The notes: generated from the sequence alone by a model not told the origin. A stretch of 64,000 nucleotides of DNA from Sphingobacteriia bacterium RIFOXYC2_FULL_35_18 (GCA_001829005.1 MIAG01000009.1:186603-250602); one strand, 5' to 3'. Shown: positions 7,091 to 15,276, counted from the stretch's first letter. Numbers and translations: made by a program.

Positions 7091-9892
7091 ATGCAACAAC
7101 CCCCGGCAATCAGATTATTTTTTACTTTCTTATTCACTATCGCGGCAACTGCAGTATTTGCACAAGCCAAAATAAATGGTAAAGTAATCTCCGCCAACAA
7201 TGAAAGTTTATCAGGAACCTCTATCAAATTAGAAGGTCCAACCGCACGTACCGTAGCAGCCGACTTAGAAGGTCGCTTCAGCATTTCAGTAAAAGCAGGT
7301 AAGTACACGTTAACATTTTCTAGTGTAGGTTATCAAACTAAAGTGTTAGAAGATATTGAAGTAAAAGAAGGTATTGAAAGCAACGATTTAAACGTAGTAT
7401 TAGATTTAAAAACCACCACAACAGAAGTAGTGGTTCGTTCATCAGCTCGTAAAGAGAGTTCTAATGCAATGATTGTGTTTCAAAAAACCAATACCGCAAT
7501 GTCTAGCGGATTAGCAGCAGACTTTATTAGAAGAACACCAGATAGAAATACTTCAGACGTATTAAAGCGTGTGAGTGGAGCTTCTATTCAAGACAATAAG
7601 TTTGTAGTGGTTCGTGGATTAAGCGATCGTTACAACCAAGCTTTATTGAACAATGCATTAATGCCAAGTTCAGAGCCTGATAAAAAAGCATTCTCATTCG
7701 ATGTTATTCCAGCAGCAATGATTGATAATATTATTATCAATAAAACAGCTACACCCGATTTGCCAGGTGAGTTTGCAGGTGGATTGGTGCAGGTTAACAC
7801 CAGAGATATACCTACTAAGAATCAATTGAACGTTACGGTTTCTTTGGGATACAACTCTCAAAGTACTTTCAAAAGCTTTACCAGCAACGAACGCAGCAGC
7901 ACTGCATGGTTAGGTTTTGACGGAGGGGATCGTAGCTTACCAGCAAGCATGCCTAATACGGTTACTTATAGAGGCTTAACAGATGCGCAAAAAATCGCCA
8001 TCAGCAAAGACTTCAATGGCAATGGATACGGAGAGCGCGTAAACACGGCGGCTCCAATCACCACCATCAATATGGCCTGGTCTAATACAAAGATTTTTAA
8101 GAATGATGCTAAATTAGGATCAATCATATCAGTATATTATAGAAACGCTTCTATCATTTATGATGATGTTGAAAGAGGTCGTTTTGAAAAAACAAGAGAC
8201 CCTATTTTTTCTGGATCAGAAGTACAGAATAGGTATTCAGTTAACCTTGGTGTAATGGCTAATTTCACTTATGTGAAAGGCGGTACTAAAATTTCATTCA
8301 GAAATTTAGTGAACCAAGTTTACGAAGAGAACTACTTAAACAGAACATTAGATAACGTTGGACGTTTACAAACTATTTCTCTTAGATCAAACTTTGCTAA
8401 CCAACGTTTATTGTTGAGTAGCCAGTTAGAAGGAGAGCATTTATTAAGCAAGAGCCGTGGCATTAAATTCATTTGGAATGCAAACGGATCATACAACGGC
8501 AAAACACAGCCAGACTTTAGAACTGCACAGTTTGTGAAAAGTTCTTCTGCACCTAACTCGCCATTCACTTTGGATGACGATGATTCAAGAAGATTTTTCT
8601 CAGACTTAAAAGATTACTCAACAGGCTTAAACGGAACGCTAATAGTACCATTCAGCATGGGTAACTTAAAGCAAACCATGAAAATTGGTGGATCTACTTT
8701 ATTACGTTTCCGTGATTTCAATGCAAGAGTATTCAGATACAGACCAGTAGCGAATGGTGCTGACTTATCTAAGCCATACGATCAAATGTTCCAAACCAGC
8801 AATATTAATAACAATGGATTGTTAATTGAAGAGCAAACACAAAACACCGATCGTTATTTTGGAATCTCTGCACTGAACAGTGGATACTTAATGTTCGATA
8901 ATAAATTATCTAACAGCTTAAGAGTAATCTGGGGAGCAAGAGCAGAATTCTTTGAGCAATTCTTAAGCAGCCGCGACCTAGCGTTAAAGCGTGTAAGAGT
9001 GAACACAGAGAAGTGGGATTTCTTACCATCATTAAATATTACCAACTCATTCAATAACCAACACCAAATTCGTTTTGCAGTATCACAAACAGTAGCTCGT
9101 CCTGAGTTCCGTGAAATTGCACCGTTCCAGTTCTTTGATTACGAAAGCATCTGGGGTATTGGTGGAGACACCTCATTAAGAAGAACCAAAATCTTCAACG
9201 TAGACTTCCGTTACGAATACTATCCTAAGTCTGGAGAAATGATTTCACTAGGAGTGTTCACTAAGAAGTTCACCGATCCAATTGAATTAAGAATGGACGG
9301 AGGTAGCAATGGAGACCGTTGGTTATTCAGCTACACCAATGCAGCATCTGCAACCTTAGTAGGAGCAGAAGTGGAGATCAGAAAAGGAATGGACTTTGTA
9401 AGTGATAAATTAAAAGACTTCACTTTCATAGGTAACGTTACGGTGTTAAAGTCTACTGTTAAGTTGAACACTACACAAGCAAGTGGAAAAGAAACTACAC
9501 AGAACAGACCATTGTTTGGACAGTCTCCTTACTTAATTAATGCAGGATTCCAGTACACCAATGTAGAGAAAGGATTCAACGCATCTATCTTATACAACAG
9601 ACAAGGACCAAGATTGTCTTTAGTAGGAGATCCAGAAGGAGCGGGTTTCTACGATATCTACGAGAAGAGCAGAAACTTATTAGACATACAAGTTTCAAAG
9701 AAAGTATTGAACAATGCAGGAGAGTTTAAACTAACTGTATCAGATATTTTCAACAATCAGTTTGCATTCTACGATAATGCAGATACCAAAGCAGGGTACA
9801 GTTTTGCATCAGGAGATAGAATCAACTATGCATACAGACCAGGCACCACCGTTACCGTATCATTTAGTTACGATATCAACTTTAAAAAATAA
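7091..9892 (+). CDS. TonB-dependent outer-membrane receptor with carboxypeptidase-like N-terminal domain
   Basis: The protein has 933 residues from ATG 7091 (a GTG at 7088 directly abuts it). In order: signal peptide (about 1-25, ending VFAQ); a CarboxypepD_reg-like Ig domain (about 28-115, with LEGRFSISVKAGKYTL); a plug domain (about 130-250, including VVVRGLSDRYNQALLN and FAGGLVQVNTRD); then a long beta-barrel ending in an aromatic-rich strand (TVSFSYDINF). It should import a bulky ligand using TonB energy. The Pho-box-like array just upstream suggests induction in phosphate limitation, perhaps for an organophosphate ligand. The next gene encodes its lipoprotein partner, 39 bp downstream. 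It is not a typical SusC; no SusD follows. Confidence 0.88.
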   Translation: MQQPPAIRLFFTFLFTIAATAVFAQAKINGKVISANNESLSGTSIKLEGPTARTVAADLEGRFSISVKAGKYTLTFSSVGYQTKVLEDIEVKEGIESNDLNVVLDLKTTTTEVVVRSSARKESSNAMIVFQKTNTAMSSGLAADFIRRTPDRNTSDVLKRVSGASIQDNKFVVVRGLSDRYNQALLNNALMPSSEPDKKAFSFDVIPAAMIDNIIINKTATPDLPGEFAGGLVQVNTRDIPTKNQLNVTVSLGYNSQSTFKSFTSNERSSTAWLGFDGGDRSLPASMPNTVTYRGLTDAQKIAISKDFNGNGYGERVNTAAPITTINMAWSNTKIFKNDAKLGSIISVYYRNASIIYDDVERGRFEKTRDPIFSGSEVQNRYSVNLGVMANFTYVKGGTKISFRNLVNQVYEENYLNRTLDNVGRLQTISLRSNFANQRLLLSSQLEGEHLLSKSRGIKFIWNANGSYNGKTQPDFRTAQFVKSSSAPNSPFTLDDDDSRRFFSDLKDYSTGLNGTLIVPFSMGNLKQTMKIGGSTLLRFRDFNARVFRYRPVANGADLSKPYDQMFQTSNINNNGLLIEEQTQNTDRYFGISALNSGYLMFDNKLSNSLRVIWGARAEFFEQFLSSRDLALKRVRVNTEKWDFLPSLNITNSFNNQHQIRFAVSQTVARPEFREIAPFQFFDYESIWGIGGDTSLRRTKIFNVDFRYEYYPKSGEMISLGVFTKKFTDPIELRMDGGSNGDRWLFSYTNAASATLVGAEVEIRKGMDFVSDKLKDFTFIGNVTVLKSTVKLNTTQASGKETTQNRPLFGQSPYLINAGFQYTNVEKGFNASILYNRQGPRLSLVGDPEGAGFYDIYEKSRNLLDIQVSKKVLNNAGEFKLTVSDIFNNQFAFYDNADTKAGYSFASGDRINYAYRPGTTVTVSFSYDINFKK

Positions 9893-9931
9893 ATCAAAAC
9901 GATTTAAACAACCACGCTTAAAATTAAACCA

Positions 9932-11296
9932 ATGAATAAGCTTACTCAATTATTTCTCGCAGGAGCTCTTGCCCTTACAGCAACATCATGCGTAAAAGTA
10001 AACTTTGAAGATCCCATTGCAACTGGTACAGGTACCAATGCAGATGATCCCAACACAACAAGAATCTTAAAAGGTTCTTACGAAAGAAGCATCACATTAA
10101 CTGGAGGTACTTATACCATCCAAGGATATGTATATGTTCAACAGGGTGCTACATTAACCATTCCTGCAGGAACTATTTTGAAGAGTGATATCTCTCAGAA
10201 AGGTGCGTTAATTATTGAAAGAGGTGCTAAAATTGAAGCGGTAGGAACAGCGTCTAATCCAATTGTGTTTACCTCAGGTAAAGCAGCAGGATCAAGACTT
10301 CGCGGAGATTGGGGTGGCATCATCATCTTAGGAAACGCACCAACAAACAGACCATTATCACCAGCACCATTAGTAGAAGGTGGGGTAGATAGAAGATATG
10401 GCGGTACTACTGCTAATGATAACTCAGGAACCATGCGTTATGTACGTATTGAGTTCGCAGGAATTGCGGCAGAACCTGGAAGTGAAATTAATGGATTAAC
10501 ACTGGGGGGTGTTGGTTCAGGCACTACACTTGAATACATCCAGGTATCTTACGGAAACGACGATGCGTATGAGTTCTTTGGTGGTACCGTTAACTTAAAG
10601 TATTTGTTGTCTTATTCAACATCAGACGACGATTACGATTTCGATTTTGGATACACAGGAAAAATCCAGTACGCAGTAGCACAACGTAATCCAGAAATTG
10701 GAGATTCAGATGCAGGTAATGGAGTAGAAGCAGATAATGATGGAGCAGGAACATCTGCAAGACCATTCACCCGCCCAGAGTTAAGCAACTTCACATGGAT
10801 CGGTTCAAACGGTGCACCTAACACACAAGCGTTAGAGAACTTTGCACACAGATGGAGAAGAGGCGTACGTTTCTCAGTACGTAACTCAATTTTGATGGGC
10901 TTCCCTAAAGGAGGATTCTCTATGGAGTCAGCATTAACAGCAACTGCATTTAACAATGATACATCAGTTTTCAGAAACAACTTAGTACATGCTTTAGCCG
11001 ATGCGTACAAAGTAGATGCATCAGCAGCAGGGGTGATTACAGCCGCCGCGGTTAAAACAAAAGCAGAAGCAAACGGAGGTATTACTTATACCAATCCAGC
11101 CGATATCATGTTAACCGCACCATTCAATATTACAGCACCAAATTATTTGCCAATGACAGGTTCACCAGCATTAACAGGTGCAAGCTTTACAGGAATGGAT
11201 GCATTCTTTACCCCAGTAGCATTCCGCGGAGCATTCGGAACCAGCAACTGGACAACAGGATGGGCAAGCTTTACACCGCAAACAAACGCATACTAG
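9932..11296 (+). CDS. outer-membrane lipoprotein with beta-helix-like repeats, partner of the TonB receptor
   Basis: This 454-residue protein begins with a lipoprotein signal peptide (LTATSC, Cys near 20). The mature part is rich in Gly, Asn and short beta-strands (GYVYVQQGATLTIPAGT, GAKIEAVGT, MRYVRIEFAGI), typical of a right-handed beta-helix. An acidic stretch (DDAYEFFGGTV, TSDDDYDFDFGY) could bind cations or ligand. It follows the TonB receptor by 39 bp and ends at a strong terminator, so the two form an operon under the probable Pho-type promoter. I infer that it is a surface ligand-binding partner. The specific family function is unknown to me. Confidence 0.65.
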   Translation: MNKLTQLFLAGALALTATSCVKVNFEDPIATGTGTNADDPNTTRILKGSYERSITLTGGTYTIQGYVYVQQGATLTIPAGTILKSDISQKGALIIERGAKIEAVGTASNPIVFTSGKAAGSRLRGDWGGIIILGNAPTNRPLSPAPLVEGGVDRRYGGTTANDNSGTMRYVRIEFAGIAAEPGSEINGLTLGGVGSGTTLEYIQVSYGNDDAYEFFGGTVNLKYLLSYSTSDDDYDFDFGYTGKIQYAVAQRNPEIGDSDAGNGVEADNDGAGTSARPFTRPELSNFTWIGSNGAPNTQALENFAHRWRRGVRFSVRNSILMGFPKGGFSMESALTATAFNNDTSVFRNNLVHALADAYKVDASAAGVITAAAVKTKAEANGGITYTNPADIMLTAPFNITAPNYLPMTGSPALTGASFTGMDAFFTPVAFRGAFGTSNWTTGWASFTPQTNAY

Positions 11297-11314
11297 GGTT
11301 TGCTGCGCGATTAT

Positions 11315-11370
11315 AGCTGTAGCGCAATCAGCGAAACAGCTGTACCTCAATCGCCGAAACAGCTACTACG
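11315..11370. repeat. imperfect 23-bp tandem repeat, about 2.4 copies
   Basis: A unit beginning agctgta and ending gcgaaac/gccgaaac occurs at 11315-11337 and again at 11338-11360 with four differences, followed by a partial third copy (agctacta). It lies between the lipoprotein stop codon and its terminator. I see no coding role; replication slippage is the likely origin. Confidence 0.6.
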
Positions 11371-11412
11371 ATTATTAGTTTTCGAAAGTTTAGTATAACA
11401 GTTAAGAATCGG

Positions 11413-11441
11413 ACCCCCATTTCAATGGGGGTTCTTTATTT
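11413..11441 (+). terminator. intrinsic terminator of the TonB receptor/lipoprotein operon
   Basis: ACCCCCAT (11413-11420) pairs perfectly with ATGGGGGT (11425-11432) around a 4-nt TTCA loop, followed by the T-rich run tctttattt. This is a textbook Rho-independent terminator 116 bp after the lipoprotein stop codon. Confidence 0.85.
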
Positions 11442-11487
11442 GGCGCGGCTCGCCTGAACTAGGTCGTGCCGAATTAAATTTATAAAT

Positions 11488-12141
11488 TTGTCAAAAAAAT
11501 ATACCGTGCGTAAACTATACTTTGAGCATATTTTTTTAGCCCTTTTTATTTTGACTAATATCGCCAGCCTACCGGCCTGCGAATCCACAACTACAAAAAC
11601 TACAACAAAAACAATTGAGGTTTCAGATACAGAGCTAGAATCAGTGGAAAATCCCGACGGCTCCGGGCCTGGGGCCAAAGCAACAGATGGTGCTGCCATC
11701 AAAACTTATACAGGCCTCGATATTGCGGGCCTGCACCAAGCCGACAGCGTACAAATATTATTCTTCACCGATCCCTTCGGAAAAGACTCATTACGATATA
11801 CCCGATTTTTCAAACACTACAATACATCAGCGGCAGATGTAGTGCAGCCGATATTAAAAAACTTGGATCAATTATTTATATTAAGAACAGAGGTGATGAA
11901 ATGCCGATCAGAAGGAAAAATCTTTTTCTTCAAAGGCACGCAAGAGTTAAAGACTGTTTACTTTAATACCCAAGGTGCATCCGCAAATCCTGGAGACCGT
12001 TCGCCGCAAGCCAACGGCGATTGCGCGTATATGTACTTTATAAAAGACGGCGGTTTTTATTATTTCCCCATTCAACCAGAAACCGCAGCCCTACTGCGTA
12101 AAATCAAACCACAAGCAGTTCAGCCAAGTGCTGAAAATTAG
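11488..12141 (+). CDS. putative lipoprotein of unknown function
   Basis: This 217-residue protein has a membrane-spanning signal (LALFILTNIASL) and a lipobox-like LPAC (Cys near 31), then a Thr/Lys-rich linker (TTTKTTTKT) and a globular domain I do not recognise (NLDQLFILRTEV; GDCAYMYFIKDGGFYYFPI). The start is uncertain. TTG 11488 is in frame, but it also forms the end of TAAATTTG, a possible -7 promoter box, in which case the GTG at 11506 would be the start. The preceding operon is closed by a terminator, so the gene has its own transcript. It ends 6 bp before a convergent antitoxin remnant. Confidence 0.6.
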   Translation: MSKKYTVRKLYFEHIFLALFILTNIASLPACESTTTKTTTKTIEVSDTELESVENPDGSGPGAKATDGAAIKTYTGLDIAGLHQADSVQILFFTDPFGKDSLRYTRFFKHYNTSAADVVQPILKNLDQLFILRTEVMKCRSEGKIFFFKGTQELKTVYFNTQGASANPGDRSPQANGDCAYMYFIKDGGFYYFPIQPETAALLRKIKPQAVQPSAEN

Positions 12142-12147
12142 ATTCGA

Positions 12148-12369
12148 TTAAGCTTGATTATAACCTAATTGTTCCATTCTAAATTTAATAGCTTCAATAG
12201 GATCTGGAAAATCAATTGGATAGTTTTCCTTTTCATAATTATCAATCAACATACTTAAAACCTCAAGTTCATCTCCTTCTTTTGAGTTTGGTTTTGCATC
12301 AAAAATTACTTCAAGGCGATTTATAGCATCTTGGTAGTCCTTTTTCGTTTTAATTAGCTTTATGTTCAT
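12148..12369 (-). pseudogene. higA: truncated HigA-type antitoxin (N-terminal part only)
   Basis: The 73 residues match the N-terminal half of HigA-family (COG5499) antitoxins: IKTKKDYQDAINRLE, FDAKPNSKEGDELE, FPDPIEAIKFRMEQLG. In the family an XRE helix-turn-helix (starting roughly SQKDL) follows this segment. Here the frame ends at NQA-stop immediately after RMEQLGY, so the DNA-binding domain is missing. No HigB toxin gene is adjacent. It is best read as a decayed antitoxin, although a stand-alone toxin-binding fragment that protects against a homologous toxin cannot be excluded. Confidence 0.75.
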
Positions 12370-12388
12370 AAACTAAATATTTGCTGCA

Positions 12389-12811
12389 TTAGTTTGAAAA
12401 TTCGACTAAAAATTCCTTTGGTGTATATACTGGTAATGTTGGAATACTCTGTTTTTGTAATTGTTTGTCGCGAGATATAAAGTAATCAAGTTTATGATGA
12501 ATTGCAGTATAATATTGAAGTGCATCTTCAATATCATTAATTTTCGAGTGTAGCGCATTTAAAACGATTTCATGGGGTATATCAATAACTGTTATATCTG
12601 ACAGAATTGTTAATAATAATTCTTTTGCTTTAGTGTTCCCGTATTCTTTAGTTAGCCAATAGCCAATTATATGCACAATAGACGGAGTTATAAAAGCTTC
12701 AATAGTACCATTGACGGATAATGCTATTATTTGTTTAGCCCTTTCGTAGTCAGAGCGCTTTAGCGTAAAGTCTAACAATATATTCGCATCAATGAAAACT
12801 TTAAAAGCCAT
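12389..12811 (-). CDS. PIN-domain ribonuclease toxin (VapC-like)
   Basis: The protein has 140 residues from ATG 12811 (MAFKVFIDANILLDF); another ATG at 12823 is in frame. PIN features are FIDANILLD at the N-terminus (first catalytic Asp), DIEDALQYY near the middle, and FISRDKQL near the C-terminus, giving the acidic cluster for Mg-dependent RNA cleavage. The start overlaps the end of the upstream ribbon-helix-helix antitoxin gene, indicating translational coupling. VapC-type toxins cut tRNA or rRNA; the target here is unknown. Confidence 0.82.
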   Translation of the reverse strand: MAFKVFIDANILLDFTLKRSDYERAKQIIALSVNGTIEAFITPSIVHIIGYWLTKEYGNTKAKELLLTILSDITVIDIPHEIVLNALHSKINDIEDALQYYTAIHHKLDYFISRDKQLQKQSIPTLPVYTPKEFLVEFSN

Positions 12812-13043
12812 ATTTTTTTGCATTTTCTTTGTAATACAAATCTTTTAAATCTGCATTTTTGTCAATTGTTGATTTTTCGAGTTTTTCTACTAAATCAATT
12901 ATGTTTTTGCGCTTTGATGGTCTTGTGACTTTTTTAAAATAGCTTTCTACTAAATCAGAAACACTTCTTTTTTGTTTAACAGCATAGCTTTTAACATCTT
13001 CTAATAAGCTGTTCTCAATTGTAAGGTTTAATCTAGATTTCAT
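12801..13043 (-). CDS. ribbon-helix-helix antitoxin (DUF6364-like), partner of the PIN toxin
   Basis: This 80-residue protein starts MKSRLNLTIENSLL, the beta-strand and first helix of an RHH fold, followed by VKSYAVKQKRSVSDLVESYF, the second helix. A charged C-terminal tail (LVEKLEKSTIDKNADL) is the likely toxin-binding part. It lies directly upstream of the PIN gene with an 11-bp overlap. RHH antitoxins dimerise, repress their operon and neutralise the nuclease. Confidence 0.78.
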   Translation of the reverse strand: MKSRLNLTIENSLLEDVKSYAVKQKRSVSDLVESYFKKVTRPSKRKNIIDLVEKLEKSTIDKNADLKDLYYKENAKKYGF

Positions 13044-13105
13044 AAATCAAATATACGTATAATTTAAATTCATGCGCATATTAATGGTTTCCTAAACTTT
13101 TTAAG

Positions 13106-13612
13106 TTAATCATTAAACAATGAGTTTATTGTTTGCATCGGAAGAAACATCTTTCCGCTATCAGGTAATAGGATAAAACCATATTTTGTATAGAATGCTA
13201 TAGCAATTTCGTCAATTGGGTCTACTATTAAAGCCATTGACCCTATACTTTTTTTAGCAACTAAAACGCTTTTTTTCATTGCATCTACTAATAGGAATTC
13301 GCCTAATTTTCTTCCAAAATAATTCTTGTCAACGGCTAATCTACCCAATAAAGTTGCGCGTAAATTTTTATAAGAAGGGGGGAGTTTTTTGATTATTTCA
13401 TTTGGGAGATTAGCCCTTTCAATTGAGGTGTTCGATAATGTATAGTAACCTACTACATTATTTTTCTCATCGGTTAATACAAAACAAGTGGAGAGTTTTC
13501 TTCTAATATCTTGACTAGCTTGAATTTTTATGTAGTCGTCTAAAATGCTTTTACCACAAGAAAAATTCTTTCTTATATGAGTTGAATTTAGCGGCTCAAT
13601 TTCGTAATTCAT
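13106..13612 (-). CDS. GNAT-family tRNA-acetylating toxin (TacT-like)
   Basis: This 168-residue GNAT fold has IRKNFSCGKSILDDYI at the N-terminus, GYYTLSNTSI, the acetyl-CoA segment GRLAVDKNYFGRKLGE near 96-111, and the C-terminal AIAFYTKYGF with the usual catalytic Tyr. The N-terminal FxCGxxxLDxYI pattern marks the TacT/AtaT branch, which acetylates the amino group of aminoacyl-tRNA and blocks translation. Its start overlaps the stop of the DUF1778 antitoxin gene by 4 bp. Confidence 0.85.
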   Translation of the reverse strand: MNYEIEPLNSTHIRKNFSCGKSILDDYIKIQASQDIRRKLSTCFVLTDEKNNVVGYYTLSNTSIERANLPNEIIKKLPPSYKNLRATLLGRLAVDKNYFGRKLGEFLLVDAMKKSVLVAKKSIGSMALIVDPIDEIAIAFYTKYGFILLPDSGKMFLPMQTINSLFND

Positions 13613-13890
13613 TTTTTAGTGGTTGCCTTATTATAGCGAGCAATAGCTTTTTTTAGATTCGTGTTCGGCTTAGGTGGATTCATTAATGCATCAAAGAAAA
13701 CCGCTTGATCTTTTTTTGACTGTAAAATTGATTGGTGTTTCTCAACAATCTGGGCTGCATGCTTTTGTGTAGAGTGTATAACAAATTCAGTTAGAGTTCT
13801 AAAGCCACCAAGCTGAGCTGCATATTCAAAAAACTCTTTTTGTTCTTTAGATAGCCTTGTATCGAATCTGGATTGAGTGGAAGTTTTCAT
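13609..13890 (-). CDS. DUF1778 (TacA-like) ribbon-helix-helix antitoxin
   Basis: The protein has 93 residues from ATG 13890 (MKTSTQSRFDTRLS). A longer open frame runs up to 14019, but that extension lacks family similarity and overlaps the next gene. The N-terminal RFDTRLSKEQKEFFEYAA and FRTLTEFVIHSTQKHA match the DUF1778 RHH fold. The C-terminal tail (FFDALMNPPKPN) is the part that wraps around GNAT toxins. ATGA-type overlap with the toxin gene indicates an operon. Confidence 0.83.
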   Translation of the reverse strand: MKTSTQSRFDTRLSKEQKEFFEYAAQLGGFRTLTEFVIHSTQKHAAQIVEKHQSILQSKKDQAVFFDALMNPPKPNTNLKKAIARYNKATTKK

Positions 13891-13936
13891 TTTAAAATAA
13901 TTGTATCTCAAATGTACGGATATTTGCCGTACAATT

Positions 13937-14362
13937 TTAAATCGAAAATCCCAGTACCACGCATAAATTTCTGCGAAGTTTAATTCTAAGATCATCGGGG
14001 AGCACATTAACACGTTCAATTAGTGCCTGTCCACTTACCGTTGTAATTTGATCTACCAATATTTCAAATCTGCCAGCGCCACTTAAGTAAATTCGCAAGC
14101 GTAATATCCAATAGTGAAATACATCTTCCGGAACCAATGGACAAACTATATAAGAAGCATGCTTATGAATATTTAGATAGTTGGTTTGCACAATAACAAC
14201 CAGCTTGATGTTCTTAGGATTATTCCTCCATTCAACTTTCCAAATTTCGTATTGCTTTATATCTTTATTTGTTCTGCAACTAGAATAATTCTTTTCAACC
14301 GGCTCCTCGTTTCGATTATTCACCTGGTCCTTATCGTATTCATCATCATTATAGTTCTCCAT
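13937..14362 (-). CDS. PemK/MazF-family endoribonuclease toxin with an acidic N-terminal extension
   Basis: In this 141-residue protein, from about residue 37 on, the sequence follows the CcdB/MazF fold: QYEIWKVEWRNN, VVIVQTNYLN, YIVCPLVPED, FEILVDQITTVSGQALI. The order of strands and the LVDQI...L segment match PemK-like mRNA interferases. The first 36 residues are unusually acidic and Asn-rich (MENYNDDEYDKDQVNN) and are not part of the family core. The upstream gene on the same strand, 29 bp away, is the likely antitoxin. Confidence 0.75.
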   Translation of the reverse strand: MENYNDDEYDKDQVNNRNEEPVEKNYSSCRTNKDIKQYEIWKVEWRNNPKNIKLVVIVQTNYLNIHKHASYIVCPLVPEDVFHYWILRLRIYLSGAGRFEILVDQITTVSGQALIERVNVLPDDLRIKLRRNLCVVLGFSI

Positions 14363-14391
14363 ATGTAAAAAATTGTGGACACTTTAAGCCC

Positions 14392-14688
14392 TTATTGATC
14401 AAAAATATTCGTGACTTTAGTTTCCTTTATTTCTTCTAAATCTTTAATGATTTGAAAATAGTACAGCGACCCAAAAGCGGATTCTTTATCTAGTATCTTT
14501 TTCATCATCTTATATCTTTGATAATGATTGTACACATCAATCGCTAGATTGATATAAGTGTTTCTATTCTGCCTTGTTCGATTTCTTACTGCTTCCATAT
14601 TATCAAGTACAGTAGGATTCAGCTTTAGCGATAGCGGAATCATTTTCAGCGGAGATACTTCTTCGAAGTCGGGTTTAAGTTTTTGCAT
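14392..14688 (-). CDS. probable antitoxin partner of the PemK-like toxin
   Basis: This 98-residue protein has no firm family match. The segment MIPLSLKLNPTVLDNMEAVR followed by NRTRQNRNTYINLAIDVYN looks like a ribbon-helix-helix (strand, helix, turn, helix). The position directly upstream of a PemK-like toxin on the same strand supports an antitoxin role. The C-terminal half (YQRYKMMKKILDKES) is charged and helical, as expected for a toxin-binding tail. The function is inferred mainly from context. Confidence 0.6.
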   Translation of the reverse strand: MQKLKPDFEEVSPLKMIPLSLKLNPTVLDNMEAVRNRTRQNRNTYINLAIDVYNHYQRYKMMKKILDKESAFGSLYYFQIIKDLEEIKETKVTNIFDQ

Positions 14689-15093
14689 GATTCAAGTTTT
14701 TGGTTTTAATTATTATAGACTTTCCAATGGCTGCGGGAGGACAGCCTTGGAAAATGCTTTTTTATTTTTTGCTCAAAAAAATATACTGAAAGAATATTTC
14801 TTGATAGGAGATACCCGCATATCATTTCGGTATATTTTTTTTACCTTTTAGTTTTTTTTTCTCGGGGGAGCAAAACTGCCGCTCAATTGGGTTGGCTCAC
14901 TTGTTTCAATCAAACTCGACCATTCAAACCGTGATCACTTATTTTAATTTACTTATGGAAAATTAAAGAAGGTTAGTTTTGCGGTTTAAAGTATTTCTTA
15001 CCAAAATAAGCCGTGTTTTCACTTTTGCTACATCTATTTGACTCAATTATATTTTGTAAATTGTATTGACTTTTACAATATAAATTTCTACTT
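14689..15093. other. 405-bp gene-free stretch between divergent antitoxin-type genes
   Basis: I see no coding sequence here. It holds an imperfect hairpin with 12-bp arms (14721-14733 and 14742-14753, one bulged T) just upstream of the antitoxin gene at 14688; a short palindrome AAGAATATTTCTT near 14790; and ATACC...GGTAT around 14809-14832. An inverted repeat TTGTAAA/TTTACAA at 15054-15060 and 15072-15078 lies 16 bp before the ParS-fragment start and could be an operator. Frames in the + direction crossing 14558-14851 look random. Confidence 0.4.
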
Positions 15094-15276
15094 ATGGAAG
15101 AAATTAATCAATTAGGATTAGAGGTATTTGGTGATCTAAACAAATTCAACATTTGGTTTGAAAGTGAAAATCAAACATTGAATGATAAGAAACCAATCGA
15201 TCTGATAAAAGAGGTTGGTGGCAGAGAGTTAGTAGTAGGTCTACTTACTAGATTGAAATATGGAATATTTATTTAG
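15094..15276 (+). pseudogene. MbcA/ParS/Xre toxin-binding domain only (antitoxin remnant)
   Basis: The 60 residues match the C-terminal toxin-binding domain of Xre/ParS antitoxins (DUF2384): GLEVFGDLNKFNIWFESEN, KKPIDLIKEVGGRELV, GLLTRLKYGIF. Complete antitoxins of RES-Xre systems are usually more than twice as long, with an N-terminal Xre-like domain. Here an in-frame stop at 15067 lies just upstream, and no RES toxin gene is adjacent. It is either a decayed antitoxin or a minimal anti-toxin peptide still using its own ATG. Confidence 0.65.

Noticed and set aside
10633-11010. 125-codon open frame on the - strand inside the lipoprotein gene
   Set aside because: Entirely antisense to a well-supported gene, with no domain signal.
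13891-14019. Upstream extension of the DUF1778 antitoxin reading frame
   Set aside because: The extra 43 residues lack family similarity and overlap the PemK-like gene; ATG 13890 gives the normal antitoxin start.
14558-14851. 97-codon + strand frame crossing the antitoxin gene start
   Set aside because: Antisense to a better-supported antitoxin gene in its first half and low-complexity hydrophobic in the second.
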